Shown here piece after piece: positions 1 through 33,044 of a stretch of 64,000 nt of DNA. Origin of the DNA: Lota lota (Eukaryota; Chordata; Actinopteri; Gadiformes; Lotidae); NCBI GenBank assembly GCA_026745465.1, contig JACYXH010000087.1:1198501-1262500 (forward strand), read 5' to 3'. The notes beneath the pieces are model-generated. The model searched no databases and was not told where the DNA came from. It was given only the letters and a program-made list of their open reading frames with translations. The position numbers were made by a program, and so were the translations under genes. Numbering within the stretch: the stretch's first letter is position 1; each line of letters begins with the position of its first letter.

Positions 1-279
1 CTCAAACCTTTTAAAAGTCAGAACCTCAATGTAAACTTTGCGAAAGTGAATAAATGGTACCTTCGTACAGCGGGCGCTAAAGTGTATTCACCTAGTCAAT
101 CAACGACTTCGTTCCGTCACGTTCATTTAAAAGCACAGACGGACCAGTAGAACACAAACCCAAGATCGTAATATCGCACAACATTTACAGCATCACAAGA
201 CTCCTGTCTTAAGGAGGATTACATTACATTAAGGATTCCTGTCCTTAATGTGTATGGGTGTCGTAGTGTGTGTTTGTAC

Positions 280-10729
<10,450 letters not shown>

Positions 10730-10742
10730 GGTGTCTCACTGC

Positions 10743-10843
<101 letters not shown>

Positions 10844-11482
10844 AACAATCGGCACTTTGTTTTGTGTAAAGTGAAAAAAATATTATTATAAAAGCTACCA
10901 TCAGTTTTAAATCCTTATAACATGACTTGTTTGTTTGCATTCCATTAACATCAAACCAACAACAAATAAAATGGTAATCGTATGGTATTTACCAAGCCTT
11001 TACAGTATCACTTGTAAGGGACATAGGCAAACAACATGCTTTCCCAAGAGCTGACAGTAAGTAAGTAAACCATTAGCCCAGTTGGGTTAATAGAGCCCAT
11101 GTATGTTGTGCAACATTCTGCGAGTCATTAATCATAATTATGTAATCCTGGAGCAGCTTGTCAAACCCTGCACATAAACATCAACAGCATTTCAAGAATG
11201 ACCAGATCCTAACGTTAATAAGCCTTCTGTTGTCTTCGGTATATTCGGCGACATTAAAAAGGAAAACTTTTTTTAAAAACAATGAAGTAGGCTGCTCTTT
11301 TTTTCCACCTGATCCAAGCTCAAGGCTGCTAAGCTAACACGTTAGCTCGCTGGACTGTCATCTGTCAAAACCAGTTTCATTCTGCATACCACAGCCCCTC
11401 TATACGCCGCAGAGACACACGCCGCTCGTTGCTGTTAGTGTTCAACGTTGACAAGGAGCATTTAAAGAAAAACCCAGTTACC

Positions 11483-11526
11483 TTTCAGACTTGCTCATGC
11501 AAACAAGGGCGCAGCCATTTTGAGCA
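11483..11526 (-). promoter_or_regulatory. tsc1: probable tsc1 first (non-coding) exon with YY1-like start element
   Basis: On the minus strand a motif AAAATGGCTGCG (11523 to about 11511), like the YY1 core found at transcription starts of housekeeping genes, is followed 28 nt later by a good donor GAAAG/GTAACT (exon end 11483). The first coding exon (10738) has an acceptor only 9 nt before its ATG, so an upstream non-coding exon is expected. The start site itself is inferred. Confidence 0.45.
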
Positions 11527-12112
11527 GTTCCTTGGCCCCTCCCCTCTGGTGGAGGCCAGCTCTCATAGTCTGTCAAAATAACACGCCACCACGAACAGCT
11601 GTCCGACGCTGTCTGGCGCCTGTCAGCCCCGTGTGGTGGCCCCGCTTGTTGCAGGTTAAAATGACTCCCAACATGTCGTAGGTACCACCGGCCGTAGCAT
11701 ATAGTATTTGATCATATTTGGTATAATAGAAAACCCACCAAAGTGCCACCAACATTCCCGACAAAGGGAATACAGTAACCTGATCTCTCGCTCCGTACAA
11801 ATACGGTACAGGGAATAACAAACGGTTGGGTATTTTTTTATTTATTTTTTTTGTTAGTAGACCTAGGCCCTATTGGACTTTTGAAATAGTTAATAACATT
11901 CCCCAATAGGCCCAGTGGTGTAGTGGTTGCGCGACTTTGCAAAAAGTATTATTGTCAGTTGAACGATTGATTATTCAGTGATTTTCAAGGATTTCAATCC
12001 TTAACAATCTCTTATCAAAAAATGCCAAAACGCCCTAATGATGCATTTCCCTATTGCCTTATCTAGTTTTGCACAAAATACATCGTCATTCCCACTACAC
12101 CACTGCATTAGC
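11527..12112. other. tsc1-cel intergenic region
   Basis: No gene recognised. A short tRNA-like A-box string (GTGGTGTAGTGGTTGCGCG, about 11912-11930) hints at a decayed tRNA-derived SINE, but no B box follows at the right distance. Confidence 0.5.
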
Positions 12113-12280
12113 CTAGGTGTTGACATGATCCATGGCCAGCTTCACAGCATTAATCAGACTATCGGACTGCTTTAATCCAGCCACCAGCACAGAGCAGGTC
12201 AGGGTGAACTGTCCAGCTGACGCCAGTATAATTCCCCCTGAGAACGCGGCAGGTGTTATCTTGTTCATCCAAGGACACAT
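12113..12280 (-). other. unassigned small open reading frame (55 codons)
   Basis: ATG at 12280 to TAG at 12113. The product has a hydrophobic middle (AAFSGGIILASAGQFTLTCS) and ends KLAMDHVNT. The frame stays open about 15 codons upstream of the ATG. A second minus-strand frame over the same bases is also open. I do not recognise the product. It could be the last exon of an unknown gene, a pseudogene fragment or chance. It lies in the 1.4-kb gap between the divergent tsc1 and cel genes, which leaves little room for more exons. Confidence 0.2.
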
Positions 12281-12794
12281 AGTCCCAATGTGACGAGGAA
12301 AGAGACGTGGACAGGTGCTTTAGTGCTGGAAGCCCCACACACAGGAGCCTGAACATGATAAACCTTGTTTGTGTGTTTAGTGGGCAAGGGATATAGAAAG
12401 ATATATATATATATAAGGCTACTATAGGGCAAATTATCACTTGGCTATGTAAACACAGACACAAACTCACACACACATACTTCTAAAACTAAGCAATGTA
12501 TTTTGAAATGTTTCTACCAACCACCATGTCAGCTGATTTCAATGTATGCTTCTGTTCCCACTGGTTGAGTGATGGGTGGGAGTTATTCTACCTCTACCAC
12601 TACTGGTATTTGTCAGGCCTATGGGCATGAAGCCAGTTCTCTCCCTTTCACGTCCAAGGAACATATTTGCTCCTTCAAAGGGGATAGATTGAGTGACCAT
12701 ACCCTTACAAACACCAGGTCAATTCCTGAGGGGAGGTCAGGTGCACTGCCCCTCCACACACCCAGCACCCCCACCCCCCACCTGGTGCACTGCC

Positions 12795-12795
<1 letters not shown>

Positions 12796-12825
<30 letters not shown>
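12796..12825. repeat. poly-C run upstream of the cel TATA box
   Basis: About 30 consecutive C residues, 30 bp upstream of the cel TATA box. Confidence 0.9.
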
Positions 12826-12827
<2 letters not shown>

Positions 12828-12854
12828 CCAATGGGCTTTTTGTCAACATGCGAC

Positions 12855-12861
12855 TATAAAA
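12855..12861 (+). promoter_or_regulatory. cel: cel TATA box
   Basis: TATAAAA lies 43 bp upstream of the cel start codon, implying a very short 5' leader. This suits a strongly expressed digestive-enzyme gene. Confidence 0.7.
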
Positions 12862-12897
12862 AGACAAAGAAGTGGTGTTTTAGAGGCGTATGCGGAG

Positions 12898-23525
<10,628 letters not shown>

Positions 23526-23564
23526 GACAGACAGACAAAATAGACTTTCTTCACAGAGGTCTTA

Positions 23565-23735
23565 TAGGACAAACACAGGTGTCACTCATACCACTTATTA
23601 TGGGTCTTCTCTTTTTATGTACCAGGGCATGGGTAGTAGACTAAACTAGTGAAGATAAGTCGGCCACCCACGCCCTGGTACATAAAAGAAGCAGATCCAT
23701 AGTAGTATTATGAGTGACACCTGTGTTTAGTCCTA
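23565..23735. repeat. 70-bp-arm inverted repeat in the cel 3' UTR
   Basis: The left arm 23565-23634 and right arm 23666-23735 are near-perfect reverse complements (shared cores ACACAGGTGTCACTCAT and TTTTATGTACCAGGGC) around a 31-bp loop. It starts 40 bp after the cel stop codon and would fold into a long hairpin in the mRNA. Confidence 0.85.
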
Positions 23736-24020
23736 TGCTGACATCTCCTGGAAAAGGGTCTATAGTACTACACAACAGCATCATCCAATGTGTTTTACTG
23801 CACCATGTTTTATTGATCATCACAAATGAAAACAAAGTTCTGCTTTTTAGTAATGGCAGAGTAGTCTACCCTCAGTGTCTCCAATGTCCTGTCAGAACAG
23901 GCTGCCGGCTATTTCTGTGGATGTCACATTCATGTTGATGAACCACTGCTCTGATTGACTGCACTACTTGATGCTCAAGATGGAGCCTGGATTAGATTGA
24001 ATGAATGGAATGTGTGGCAA

Positions 24021-24026
24021 AATAAA
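24021..24026 (+). terminator. cel: candidate cel polyadenylation signal
   Basis: AATAAA about 495 bp downstream of the cel stop codon, the first canonical hexamer I see on this strand. Confidence 0.5.
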
Positions 24027-24029
24027 AAT

Positions 24030-24608
24030 CGTAAATAGTTATGATGGTCACAAAGGGCTACATTTCATTACATCATCTAGAAATCCCCCTGTTTTCTAAA
24101 TAATAAAACTATGGGTATAAAGAGTTTCAGATGTCATCGGCAGCATACTAAATACAACAATGATGTGTTTATAAAGAAGAGCATGAAATATCCACTTTTT
24201 TTATTTGGCATGTTGCTATGATGGGAACATAGTAGAACGCGTTATGGGAAGGACTTACTGAAACATTGAAACATCTGGTTTGATTTGCTAGAGGCTTGTA
24301 ATTAAATATCTAACATTAAACGTACTTGTAGTGGCATTGTTTTTTCCATGAGCTGGAAGAAGTTGACATTAATGGAGGGGAATGCCTTGGTTCACGAACA
24401 AGAAGTTGATTTATTAGCAAGAATATAAGATAGATGCTTGCTCATTGGACAAACGGCAACAGTTTGGCTTTTAAAAGGTGCAATAAACAAATTAACATCT
24501 GCTGGGTGGCAAAATGGAGCAGGGGTTTTTTCAAATCTTCACTGGTTATTTAAGGCCCGAGGGCATTCATTCACAAAAACACAGACACACACACGCACAT
24601 GCACACGC

Positions 24609-24675
<67 letters not shown>

Positions 24676-25360
24676 CTCCCTGCATACAACTCCACTACCA
24701 TTAGAAACACTAAACACCTATATGTGGTACCTCTAAAAGCTTTCAATGCCTTTCATTTATACCGTTTTACTTTTCTAAATAAAGTTTTGGTTGCTTTATT
24801 TTTTGATCAAGGCAAGGTGAATTCTTCAAACTAATGTCTAATTTTACACATCACTTGTCTACTTTAAATAGTTTTCCTCATCTACACCACTCTTAAATGT
24901 ATGATGTTATCCACCACAACATCTGATGTGCTGCACACACACGCACAAGCACTCACGCACGCATGCACATACACACAACCACACACACACATACACACAT
25001 AAAGCTGCAGAGAGCACCATCTAATCTCTATGACATATCCTGTCATATCCTTTCCACATATTGTGGATGCGCACGCACGTATACACACACACACACACAC
25101 GCACACACACCCAAGCACACACACAGACACAAGACAATAGCTACAACTGTCAGTAGAGGCAGGAAACGTATTTTCGTGAACAACTGCATGCGCTACATTG
25201 ATACCATATATATAGAGAGAGAGAGAAAGAAAGAATGAGAAATAATCCAAAGTAAAAGAAAGACAGATAACCAGAAGGATAGACAGAAAGATCAACAAGA
25301 GATGGAAACATGCAGAGAAAGAGAAGTGAGTGAAAGAGGAAGGGTGATCTGAAAGGGGAA
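24030..25360. other. cel-dok1 intergenic region
   Basis: No gene recognised. It contains a (CA)n run at about 24590-24671 and scattered CA-rich stretches at 24935-25130. Confidence 0.6.
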
Positions 25361-25368
25361 GTGTGGCA

Positions 25369-25375
25369 TATAAAA
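25369..25375 (+). promoter_or_regulatory. dok1 TATA box
   Basis: TATAAAA lies 84 bp upstream of the dok1-like start codon, implying a leader of about 50 nt. Confidence 0.55.
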
Positions 25376-25452
25376 CCCAAAGCCACATCCCCGCAGAACA
25401 GAAAGACAGACAGAGGAAAGGTAGAAAGACAGGTGGAGCAGAGAGGAGCAAG

Positions 25453-26048
25453 ATGGAGAACGCTATTAGGAAGCAGGGACTGGCTTGCATCCAGCAGCAG
25501 CGGTTTGGGAAGGTAAAAACAAAACTATCAACTATCTATCATGTCAATCCTCTGCAAGCTAAACATAACTCATGAATTCTTTAAGGATTTGACTGTATTG
25601 TGTTTCAAAAGTTACGGGTAAACACGTTCATCCTGAGCTGTCAATTCAAATCAATTCAACTGTATTTGTGTAGTGCATCGCATACAAACAGTATGTATTA
25701 TATGTTCATGCTCTAACAAAAAATCTAGAATAAAAAATAATAATGATGAAATGCGATGTGTGCAATGAAATGTCCAAAAATGTAAAGAAGAAAAAAGACC
25801 AGAAACAACCAATGAGACCCAATAACGTTACGCTTGTGATCAAACAAGGGCTAGCTTACTACTTAAAGAGGTCAAATGTAAAGGAATGCACCCGCCACCT
25901 CACCTTAAACCCTGCACTATTACTCAATGGGATGTTGAAACCTCTGATGTCTGTTTAAAGCAGGCCGATGATCAACTGCAATGTGTTCCTCTTTTGTGCT
26001 GCAAGCCAGTATACATAATAATCTTTATTATAGTATCATTGCGTTATT

Positions 26049-26088
<40 letters not shown>

Positions 26089-27350
26089 AGGTGGAAGCGT
26101 GTGTGGCTCATGTTATTCATGGAGAGTTCCTGTTCTATCGCCCGCCTGGAGTACTTTGACTGTAAAGAGGGAGTTGCAACACTGGACCGGTGCGACAAGG
26201 CCCTGAAGAAACAACACGACAGCAAGAAGGTCAGCATTATTACAAATGAGTCTTACAAAATGAGTCTCTGTATGAGTATTGTGAGATTAATAGCAATATT
26301 GAAAATAATGCAAATTCTGCTTTTTTGCATAACCGAAAAAACGGCTGATTCACCCTGACATGCAGCTGTGGTATTGTTTACTCTAGTGTCTGTTGTGCAA
26401 CTGACTAGGGTTCGTTTGTCTTGTGCTAGCCATTGGCTGACTGTATTGACTGTACAATGACTACTGTACAACTGAAGGGAGGTTGTGAAACAGTAGTTCC
26501 CAAACTGTAATGTCCTGTGACCGCTTTTATTTTTTTACACCTGAAGACATTCGTGATCCAAAAACGTCCTGCCTTTTTGTACACCTGCTCCCACACGCAT
26601 GTTTTAACATCGGCCCCTAATGTCAATGTCCCAGTGAACGTATATGCACATCGCACCACACCACGTGTTTGGAAGTAGTTCACTCGCGGTTACAAATCAG
26701 GCAGCCTGTTCTGATATACCGGGCCCTTAAGAGACCTTTCAAACATTTAGAATTAAAAAACGAAGTGATGTATAGAATATCTACAGCTTAGAAGTTGGCA
26801 ATACCCCACCATGACCCCATATGCAAATCGGGCGACCCGAATTGGGCTCCAGGTTGGGAGTCAGTGCGTTAATGACCAACCGGACTGTATTGGACTCATG
26901 TTAGCTTGCGTTATCAGGACATCTCTGAGTCCCATCTAGAGACAGAGGTCTGTCTGTCCACAGGTGATCCGTCTGTCTGACTGCATCCGTGTGGCGGCGG
27001 TGAATGTGGACGGATGTCCCAAAGACAACGGCACCTTCCTGGTGGAGACCACGGACAAGCTGTATGTCTTCGCCGTGGACACGCAGCACCTGGCCGACTG
27101 GACACACACACTCTGTGAGACAGCGTTCCCTGTGGGTACACACACATAGATACACACACATGCACACACATACACGTGTACAAACATGCACGCACGCATG
27201 CACATAAGCACGCACACACACACACTCACACACACACACACACATACATACATGCTTGCATGCAAGCAAGCGCAGTCACACACACACACAAACACACAAA
27301 CTAAAATGTGTGAGTGGGAAATCATTGAACATGTGTTTGTATCTGAATGT

Positions 27351-27413
<63 letters not shown>

Positions 27414-28304
27414 TGTGCTTAGTCGAAGAAAGGCAGTCTCCAGAAAAGAGGAAGCAAAGATGAGGGCATGGAGGACAACTCACTGTACAGCAGCCGAGAG
27501 ACACGTAATAGCTGTCTGTCTATCTGTCTGTCTGTCTGTCTGTCTGACTGTCTATCTGTCTTTTTTCTGCCTGTCTGTCTGCCTGCCTTTCTGTTTGTCT
27601 GTCTGTGGTTATGATTGCTTTAAATGTATGTTTTCGATCATATGTGGATATTATTATCATCATTAACATTCCACGTTTGTGCAGAGGCATATGCACTAGA
27701 CAAGCATGCATTTGTGTGGGCGTGTGTGTGTGTGTGTGTGTGTGTGTGTTTCTGTGTGTTTGTATATCTGTGTTTGTTTATGTGCTTGTGCTCTTCTAAA
27801 GCAGCAGTAGGGTCTGTTTTACAATATCCAAAAAATAAAGAACACTTAAATCTTACCAGCCAGAGCTCTAATCCCACTTTGATGAGCTAAACTATGTAAG
27901 TGAGTGGGTTAACATTGTAAACAACAGTTATGAACAGTATGTTGACTTCCATACATGACTGTCTACGATCTATTTTTAAACGCCTGCGGTGCCGTTGCAC
28001 ACTAACTGACAACCAAGCCCCTTGTTCCTTCAATGAGAAGTGGTGCATGGTGAGAAAATGCAACTTTTTGCAGTTTCCTGTCCTGTTCTTGGGTGCTCAG
28101 TATTTATCTTCTCAGGACAGACTTTCTGCTGCTCTGGAAATAGACTGAAGGCAGCTCTAAAGATTAAATGAATCTGCAATGCATTTGGAACACACGCCAA
28201 AGCAACCAGCCAGCCTAATTATGCAATGTGAAATAATACATTAAATAATATGTATCTGTGTCTACATCTCTGTATCTGTGTTTGATCTCTGTGGCTTTGT
28301 GTGT

Positions 28305-28347
<43 letters not shown>

Positions 28348-30545
28348 TGTGCGTGCATGTGTGTGTGTGCATTCATGCATACATGCATGCGTGCATGTAT
28401 GCATGCATGTCTTTGTGGTTGTGTCTGTGTGTGTGGGTGTACTAGTGCGTGATTTCAGGGTATGTGTGCGGAGAACCCAAGCAGCAGAAAGGTGTGGTCT
28501 GGTAGGAGTGTGTGTGCTGAGGACGGATGCAGAGTGCCTGCACCTGCTGGACCCCAACACACACCAGCTTCTCTTCAGCTGGCCTTACCGCTTCCTGCGG
28601 CGCTTCGGTCGGGACAAGGTGCAGGAAACTCTGCTCTCTCTCAGTGGTCTGAGGGGGCCTTGAGCCTGGGGAAAATGTGTTGTGGTGGAGGTGGAGGGAC
28701 TTTACATTAAGTAGACTTGATGCAGTGATGCAATATGCAGCTCCATTGGGTTTCAAACATGTTTTGCTAGACATTTAGCCTGCAAGTGAGAGAAACTTAT
28801 ATTGTCCAATTATAAAAACATGCATTTTGGACACATGAACACAAACATATGTATTCATATGGCATGGTCTTGGCAATGCTAAGCAGGGCACATTGCACAT
28901 TGAAACAATCTATAAAATAAAAAAATACAAATTATATAGGCTTACTAGGTAACAAAGCTGGCATTACACTTTGCCACAGAAGTAGCCTTATACCACGCTA
29001 TCCTGGTGGCCAAGTCCATGAAAACTGTTTGAACTGTTTTCACACACTCAACTAAAACCAAAACCAACCATGAACCAAAAATGAACTGCTGGCCAATGGA
29101 TGAACCAACGAATCGCCCTTTACAGGTTAAAAACCAAACCAGCCCTAATCTGTCTAATAACCCATTGGTATGTAGCCATTAACACTTTTAACTCCATGTA
29201 ATGATGCTTTAAAACCTCTTTCGCCCAAAACAGACTAGCTTCTCCTTTGAGGCCGGGAGGAGGTGTGATTCGGGGGAGGGCTCTTTTGAGTTTGACACCA
29301 GACAGGGCAACACACTGTTCCAGGCCCTGGATACTGCTATCAGGGCCCATCCCGAGGTCCAGCCGTACAGGCCCAGCTGCGATGCGGATAATACCAGCCC
29401 AGAGATCTCCCAACACAGGTCCCTACATATACCACACCAGCCAGGCCAGGTAAACCAGTCCTGCACCACATACCGCTAGGTCCTCTGTTTTACACGTCTT
29501 GTAGTAACGTGACATTACTACAGGGCGGGGACTGCGAGTACAGCAAGTTGGACGACTTTGATCACACCAGAGACAAAGGAGTGCACAGAAAACTGACCCC
29601 GCCACTGGTAGGTCGACACACGCATTGATTTCACACACGCATGAACACACACGTCCTTTTTTCTTCTTGCTCTATTTCTATTACTCCATGATAACCTCCC
29701 ACCTCCCCCCCCCCCCCCCCCCCCCACCCCACCCCCAGTCTCATCTAGAGCCCCCTGCTGACAAAGTCTTGACAGGAATGAAGAGTTTGACCCTGGAGAC
29801 CCGAGAGATTCCAATTTCCCGCAAGAGTCAGGTGAAATCCATCCTGAGCTGTCCTCTGCTATCCAGCAGTCTGGACCTCCCCCCAACCCCTGACCCCAGC
29901 TCATACCAGGCCCCCTCTTCAAACCCTCCCCTCCATCCAGACCCGGAGATGACGTATGCTCAGGTGTCCAAAACTGCAGGTCAGCCTGGAGTGTCGGGCA
30001 CCGACCGAGAGAAGAGAAAACCGAAGGCGAAGGCGAGAGAGGGAGGGAGCGTCCCCCCCTGTCCCCCGGGCCTCCTGCTCCTGCAGGAGCCGGCGTACTC
30101 GCTCCCCTTTGACCACGTCGCCACCCACGTCATGGCGGACTCCCAGGAGATGTTTCGTCAGGCGAGCCTGGCCGACCCGCTCTACGACATCATAGACGAC
30201 TCACAGATCAAACAAGTGCTGCAGGCCAAGGCCGCGTCCTCCAGGAGCACGTACAGCAAGGCGGAGCACATCTACGACCAGCCAGAGAGATACGGCGCCG
30301 CCGTGCCCACCCCTGGCCCCATGTACGATGAACTGGAGGTGAGGGGTAATGCCTGGAGGACTATGGGCATTGACATCGAACCCACGGTTCATGAGCTTCC
30401 CTGCAATGCTGCGACCGATAACTACGCCATTCCCAAACTTTGGCGAAGGGCGCCGGCGCACCAAGGCCCCGTCAGAGAGGTAGAGGACAAGGATGTAAAC
30501 CCGTACAAGAATGTGGTCGATTCAGCGGAGTGGGAGGGGAGTTGA
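25453..30545 (+). CDS. dok1: docking protein, DOK1/DOK2 type, 8 exons
   Basis: A membrane-recruited adaptor phosphorylated by tyrosine kinases that recruits RasGAP and damps Ras-MAPK signalling. Exons: 25453-25512, 26089-26229, 26964-27131, 27423-27504, 28446-28618, 29234-29449, 29524-29607, 29739-30545; all phases agree; 576 residues. The PH domain (about residues 5-123) has RWKRVWLMLF, ARLEYFD and VIRLSDC. The IRS-type PTB domain (about residues 150-240) has TQAAERCGL, WPYRFLRRFGRDK and FSFEAGRRCDSGEG. The tail has tyrosine motifs: ADPLYDIIDD, HIYDQPE (YxxP, RasGAP SH2 type), MYDELE and NPYKNV. ELPCNAATDNYAIP matches the DOK1 tail, while FLRRFGRDK also resembles DOK2, so the paralogue is probable, not certain. 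The exon 3 donor CCT/GTGGGT is weak; the phase demands it. Confidence 0.9.
26053..26085. repeat. (GT)n microsatellite forming dok1 exon 2 acceptor tract
   Basis: About 16 GT units run directly into GCAG, the acceptor of dok1 exon 2, with no ordinary pyrimidine tract. Confidence 0.9.
27353..27410. repeat. (GT)n microsatellite before dok1 exon 4
   Basis: About 28 GT units end 12 nt before the exon 4 acceptor at 27422. Confidence 0.93.
27510..27605. repeat. (CTGT)n tetranucleotide tract, dok1 intron 4
   Basis: An interrupted CTGT repeat beginning a few bases after the exon 4 donor. Confidence 0.85.
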
Positions 30546-31012
30546 GAATGCAACTGTACAGTAGATTTTTTTTGCTATAATTAGTTTTCTTTCTGAATGA
30601 TCTTACTTGAAAAGCAAAAAGCAAGTAGTCTTTGAATGAATGACCAAAGTTAGATTTTGCTTATGCATGATTTAGAGCCATAGACCAGTTTACCATAATG
30701 CATTGCATGCATACGTTATTATACTGCATGGATCCCTTTAGAAGCCATTTGAAGTTGTCATTAAACGTCCTTGCTATTCTTGAGGCTATTCGTTATGGTG
30801 TTGTGATTGCCTTATATTTCTAATTTTAACTGACCCACACAAGATGTCAATTGATGTTATGTTCCAAGCCTGAAACAAAAAAAGAAGATAATGTAGGAAA
30901 TATAAGTTAAAGTCCCATGTGTAACATTTCAACTAGCTTGTAGCTTAAAATAATCTTGACATATCTGTAGTCAATGCTGATCAATAGAGATTTCAATAAT
31001 GTTATCAATAAC
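30546..31012. other. dok1 3' flank, including candidate poly(A) signal
   Basis: This is the dok1 3' UTR and flank. ATTAAA at 30760-30765, 215 bp after the stop, is a plausible polyadenylation signal. The last five bases, ATAAC, are the left target duplication of the LTR element. Confidence 0.5.
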
Positions 31013-31499
31013 TGTTGAGCTGAATCTCAGAAGTGAAAAAATTAATAAAATTTAAAAAAAACTACACTTCCCAGAGTGCACCAGGAGCAGCAAATCAGCT
31101 GCTTGTCATCTGATCAGAAATTTTACTGATTTAAAGCACCTGTGAAAGCATGGAGGGGCAGTCAGTCAAAAAGAACAAACTGCAGAGAAGGGACTCCAAG
31201 TTCACTCGATGGATTCAGACCAAAGACGCCAATGGTGAAGGGCTTAAGTAAAATACTTGAGCTATTTAGAATGTTTAATTTAAATGTTTAAACTAATTTA
31301 AGTTAATTGGAATGTTTAATTAAAATGTTAATTTTTTGTTCTGTCCTTTTAAAGGTTTACAACCTAATACTAATGTACTGGTGAATTAACTGGACAGACC
31401 AATCAAGTAGAAGCAAACTAAAAATAAAAGAAAGATTGAGTCTGAAGTTTGAGTTGTCCCTGTGTCCTTTGGAAACTGAATCAAGAGGAGTACTTGACA
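31013..31499 (+). repeat. 5' LTR of the BEL/Pao element
   Basis: 487 bp, TG...CA ended. It has A-rich stretches and AATAAA-like strings, and is followed at 31500 by the probable primer-binding site. Confidence 0.9.
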
Positions 31500-31583
31500 G
31501 TTGTAAACCACGCGGAGCGGCCTGGCCCTGAGGATAAACGGCTTCAGATCCAGATATAAGCTGTGGACGCAGAGGAAGTCAAG

Positions 31584-33044
31584 ATGGCGGAAGATGTCCT
31601 GGGGAAGTCGGTCCAGCAGCTCAAAAAGGAGAGGACCACTGCAAAAAGCAGCTTCACCAGACAAGCCAACTTCATTTCAAGAGGAGCAAGCAGCATGCTT
31701 CAAGTGGAGTTAGAAGAGGAATTCACTAAGCTTTCAGATTGTTTCAGAAAGATGCTCGATGCCAACGATGACTACAGGATTGGACTGGAGGCTGACATAA
31801 CTGAGGAGGAGAAACCCGGTCTTAGTGAACAGCAAGAGGCCGACATTGATAGATCTGTAAATGAAGGTGAAACAAAGTTGGCGGAAATAAGAGACATTGT
31901 TCAAACAAACCTGTGGTCGAGGTATGGAAGGAGTGAACTTCTGGAGGCAATCCTGGAAGCAGAAAAAGCCAATGATAAAGCGGCTGATGTACCTGTGGAA
32001 AGTGCCAATTTAGAGGGCTATGAAGTGCACCTCGCTCTCGTGGACAAGAGAATAAAAAAGGCCATCTCAGCAATGTCTACGTGGGAGCGATGGATCCCTG
32101 TAGAATTAAAGGACGAATTAGATGGAAGAGTCAAGGACGCAAGAGCATTCTACTACAGGCTTGAGTTAAGGAGACCTGAATTTGCCACTGCACGGACGAT
32201 CAATGAGCAAGGCACAGGAATTAAACTACTACCCCAACCGGCAACATCCACACCAATAGTGAGAATCAAGCCAATCTCTCTACCTATCTTCAATGGAAAT
32301 AAGAGAGAATATCACAGATGGAGGAAAGACTGGGAAAGCCTGCAAAAGCAGGGAGAGCCATCAGGATCAAGTGAAGTTAAGAAAATTCAACTCCTGGAGA
32401 GTGGATGACAAAATCTCAAAAGATCTCAGACTTTCAACCTACACCACTGCCAACGACATGTTCAGAGTCCTGGAGAACAGGTTTGGCAACAAGTCAACCA
32501 TCATAGTGGAAATCCTGGAAGAGCTGGAGAAGATGCCACATGTGAAAGGGAACCAACCAAGAAAGGTCATTGATCTCATACAGTCAGTGGAGAAGGCTCT
32601 AGCAGATCTCACAGAGTTAGGAAACTCTGGAGCCATAAAGAACCCACTGGTAGTTAGATCCATTGAAAGCAAATTGCCTGACTTCATTAAAAGAGACTGG
32701 GAATGTTCATGGTTGAACCCAGAAACAATGTCACATCAGACAACCACTTTGTTATGCTCTTGGAGTTCCTGAAAAGTCAAGAAGAAGTACTGGAGAGACT
32801 CGAACAGCTCAGACCAGTGGAGAAGGTGGAGACATCATATCGTTCTGACAAGAAGTATGACAGAATGATTGCCTCAACAAAAACCACAAAGAAAGAAGAG
32901 CTTCATGAGGTGTGTGGTGTATGTGGTGATAGTGGGCACAACAACAAAATCTTCTTCTGTAGAAAGTTCAAAAGACTTAAGCTACCTGAAAAGAAAACTG
33001 TTGAGAAAGCTGGGAGCATGCAGAAAATGTCTCGGATGCCATGA
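31584..33044 (+). pseudogene. gag-like region of the BEL/Pao element, frameshifted
   Basis: The first frame opens at ATG 31584 (MAEDVLGKSVQQLKKE) with an acidic, helical N-terminal region. The reading then shifts near 32340-32400, again near 32703-32770 and again before 33040. The later part has a zinc-knuckle-like CGVCGDSGH and further Cys/His pairs (CRKCLGCH, CRNKDC) typical of the gag-pol junction of this family. Either the copy is damaged by indels or assembly errors exist in short runs; I did not reconstruct the intact frame. Confidence 0.75.

Noticed and set aside
24882..25490. Minus-strand 202-codon open frame over the dok1 promoter and first exon
   Set aside because: It is antisense to dok1, dominated by Leu/Ser/Cys from GA- and CA-rich sequence.
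28301..28445. Extension of the dok1 PTB exon upstream into the CA/TG repeat
   Set aside because: The acceptor GTACTAG at 28445 gives the correct phase with the preceding exon; the upstream frame is repeat translation.
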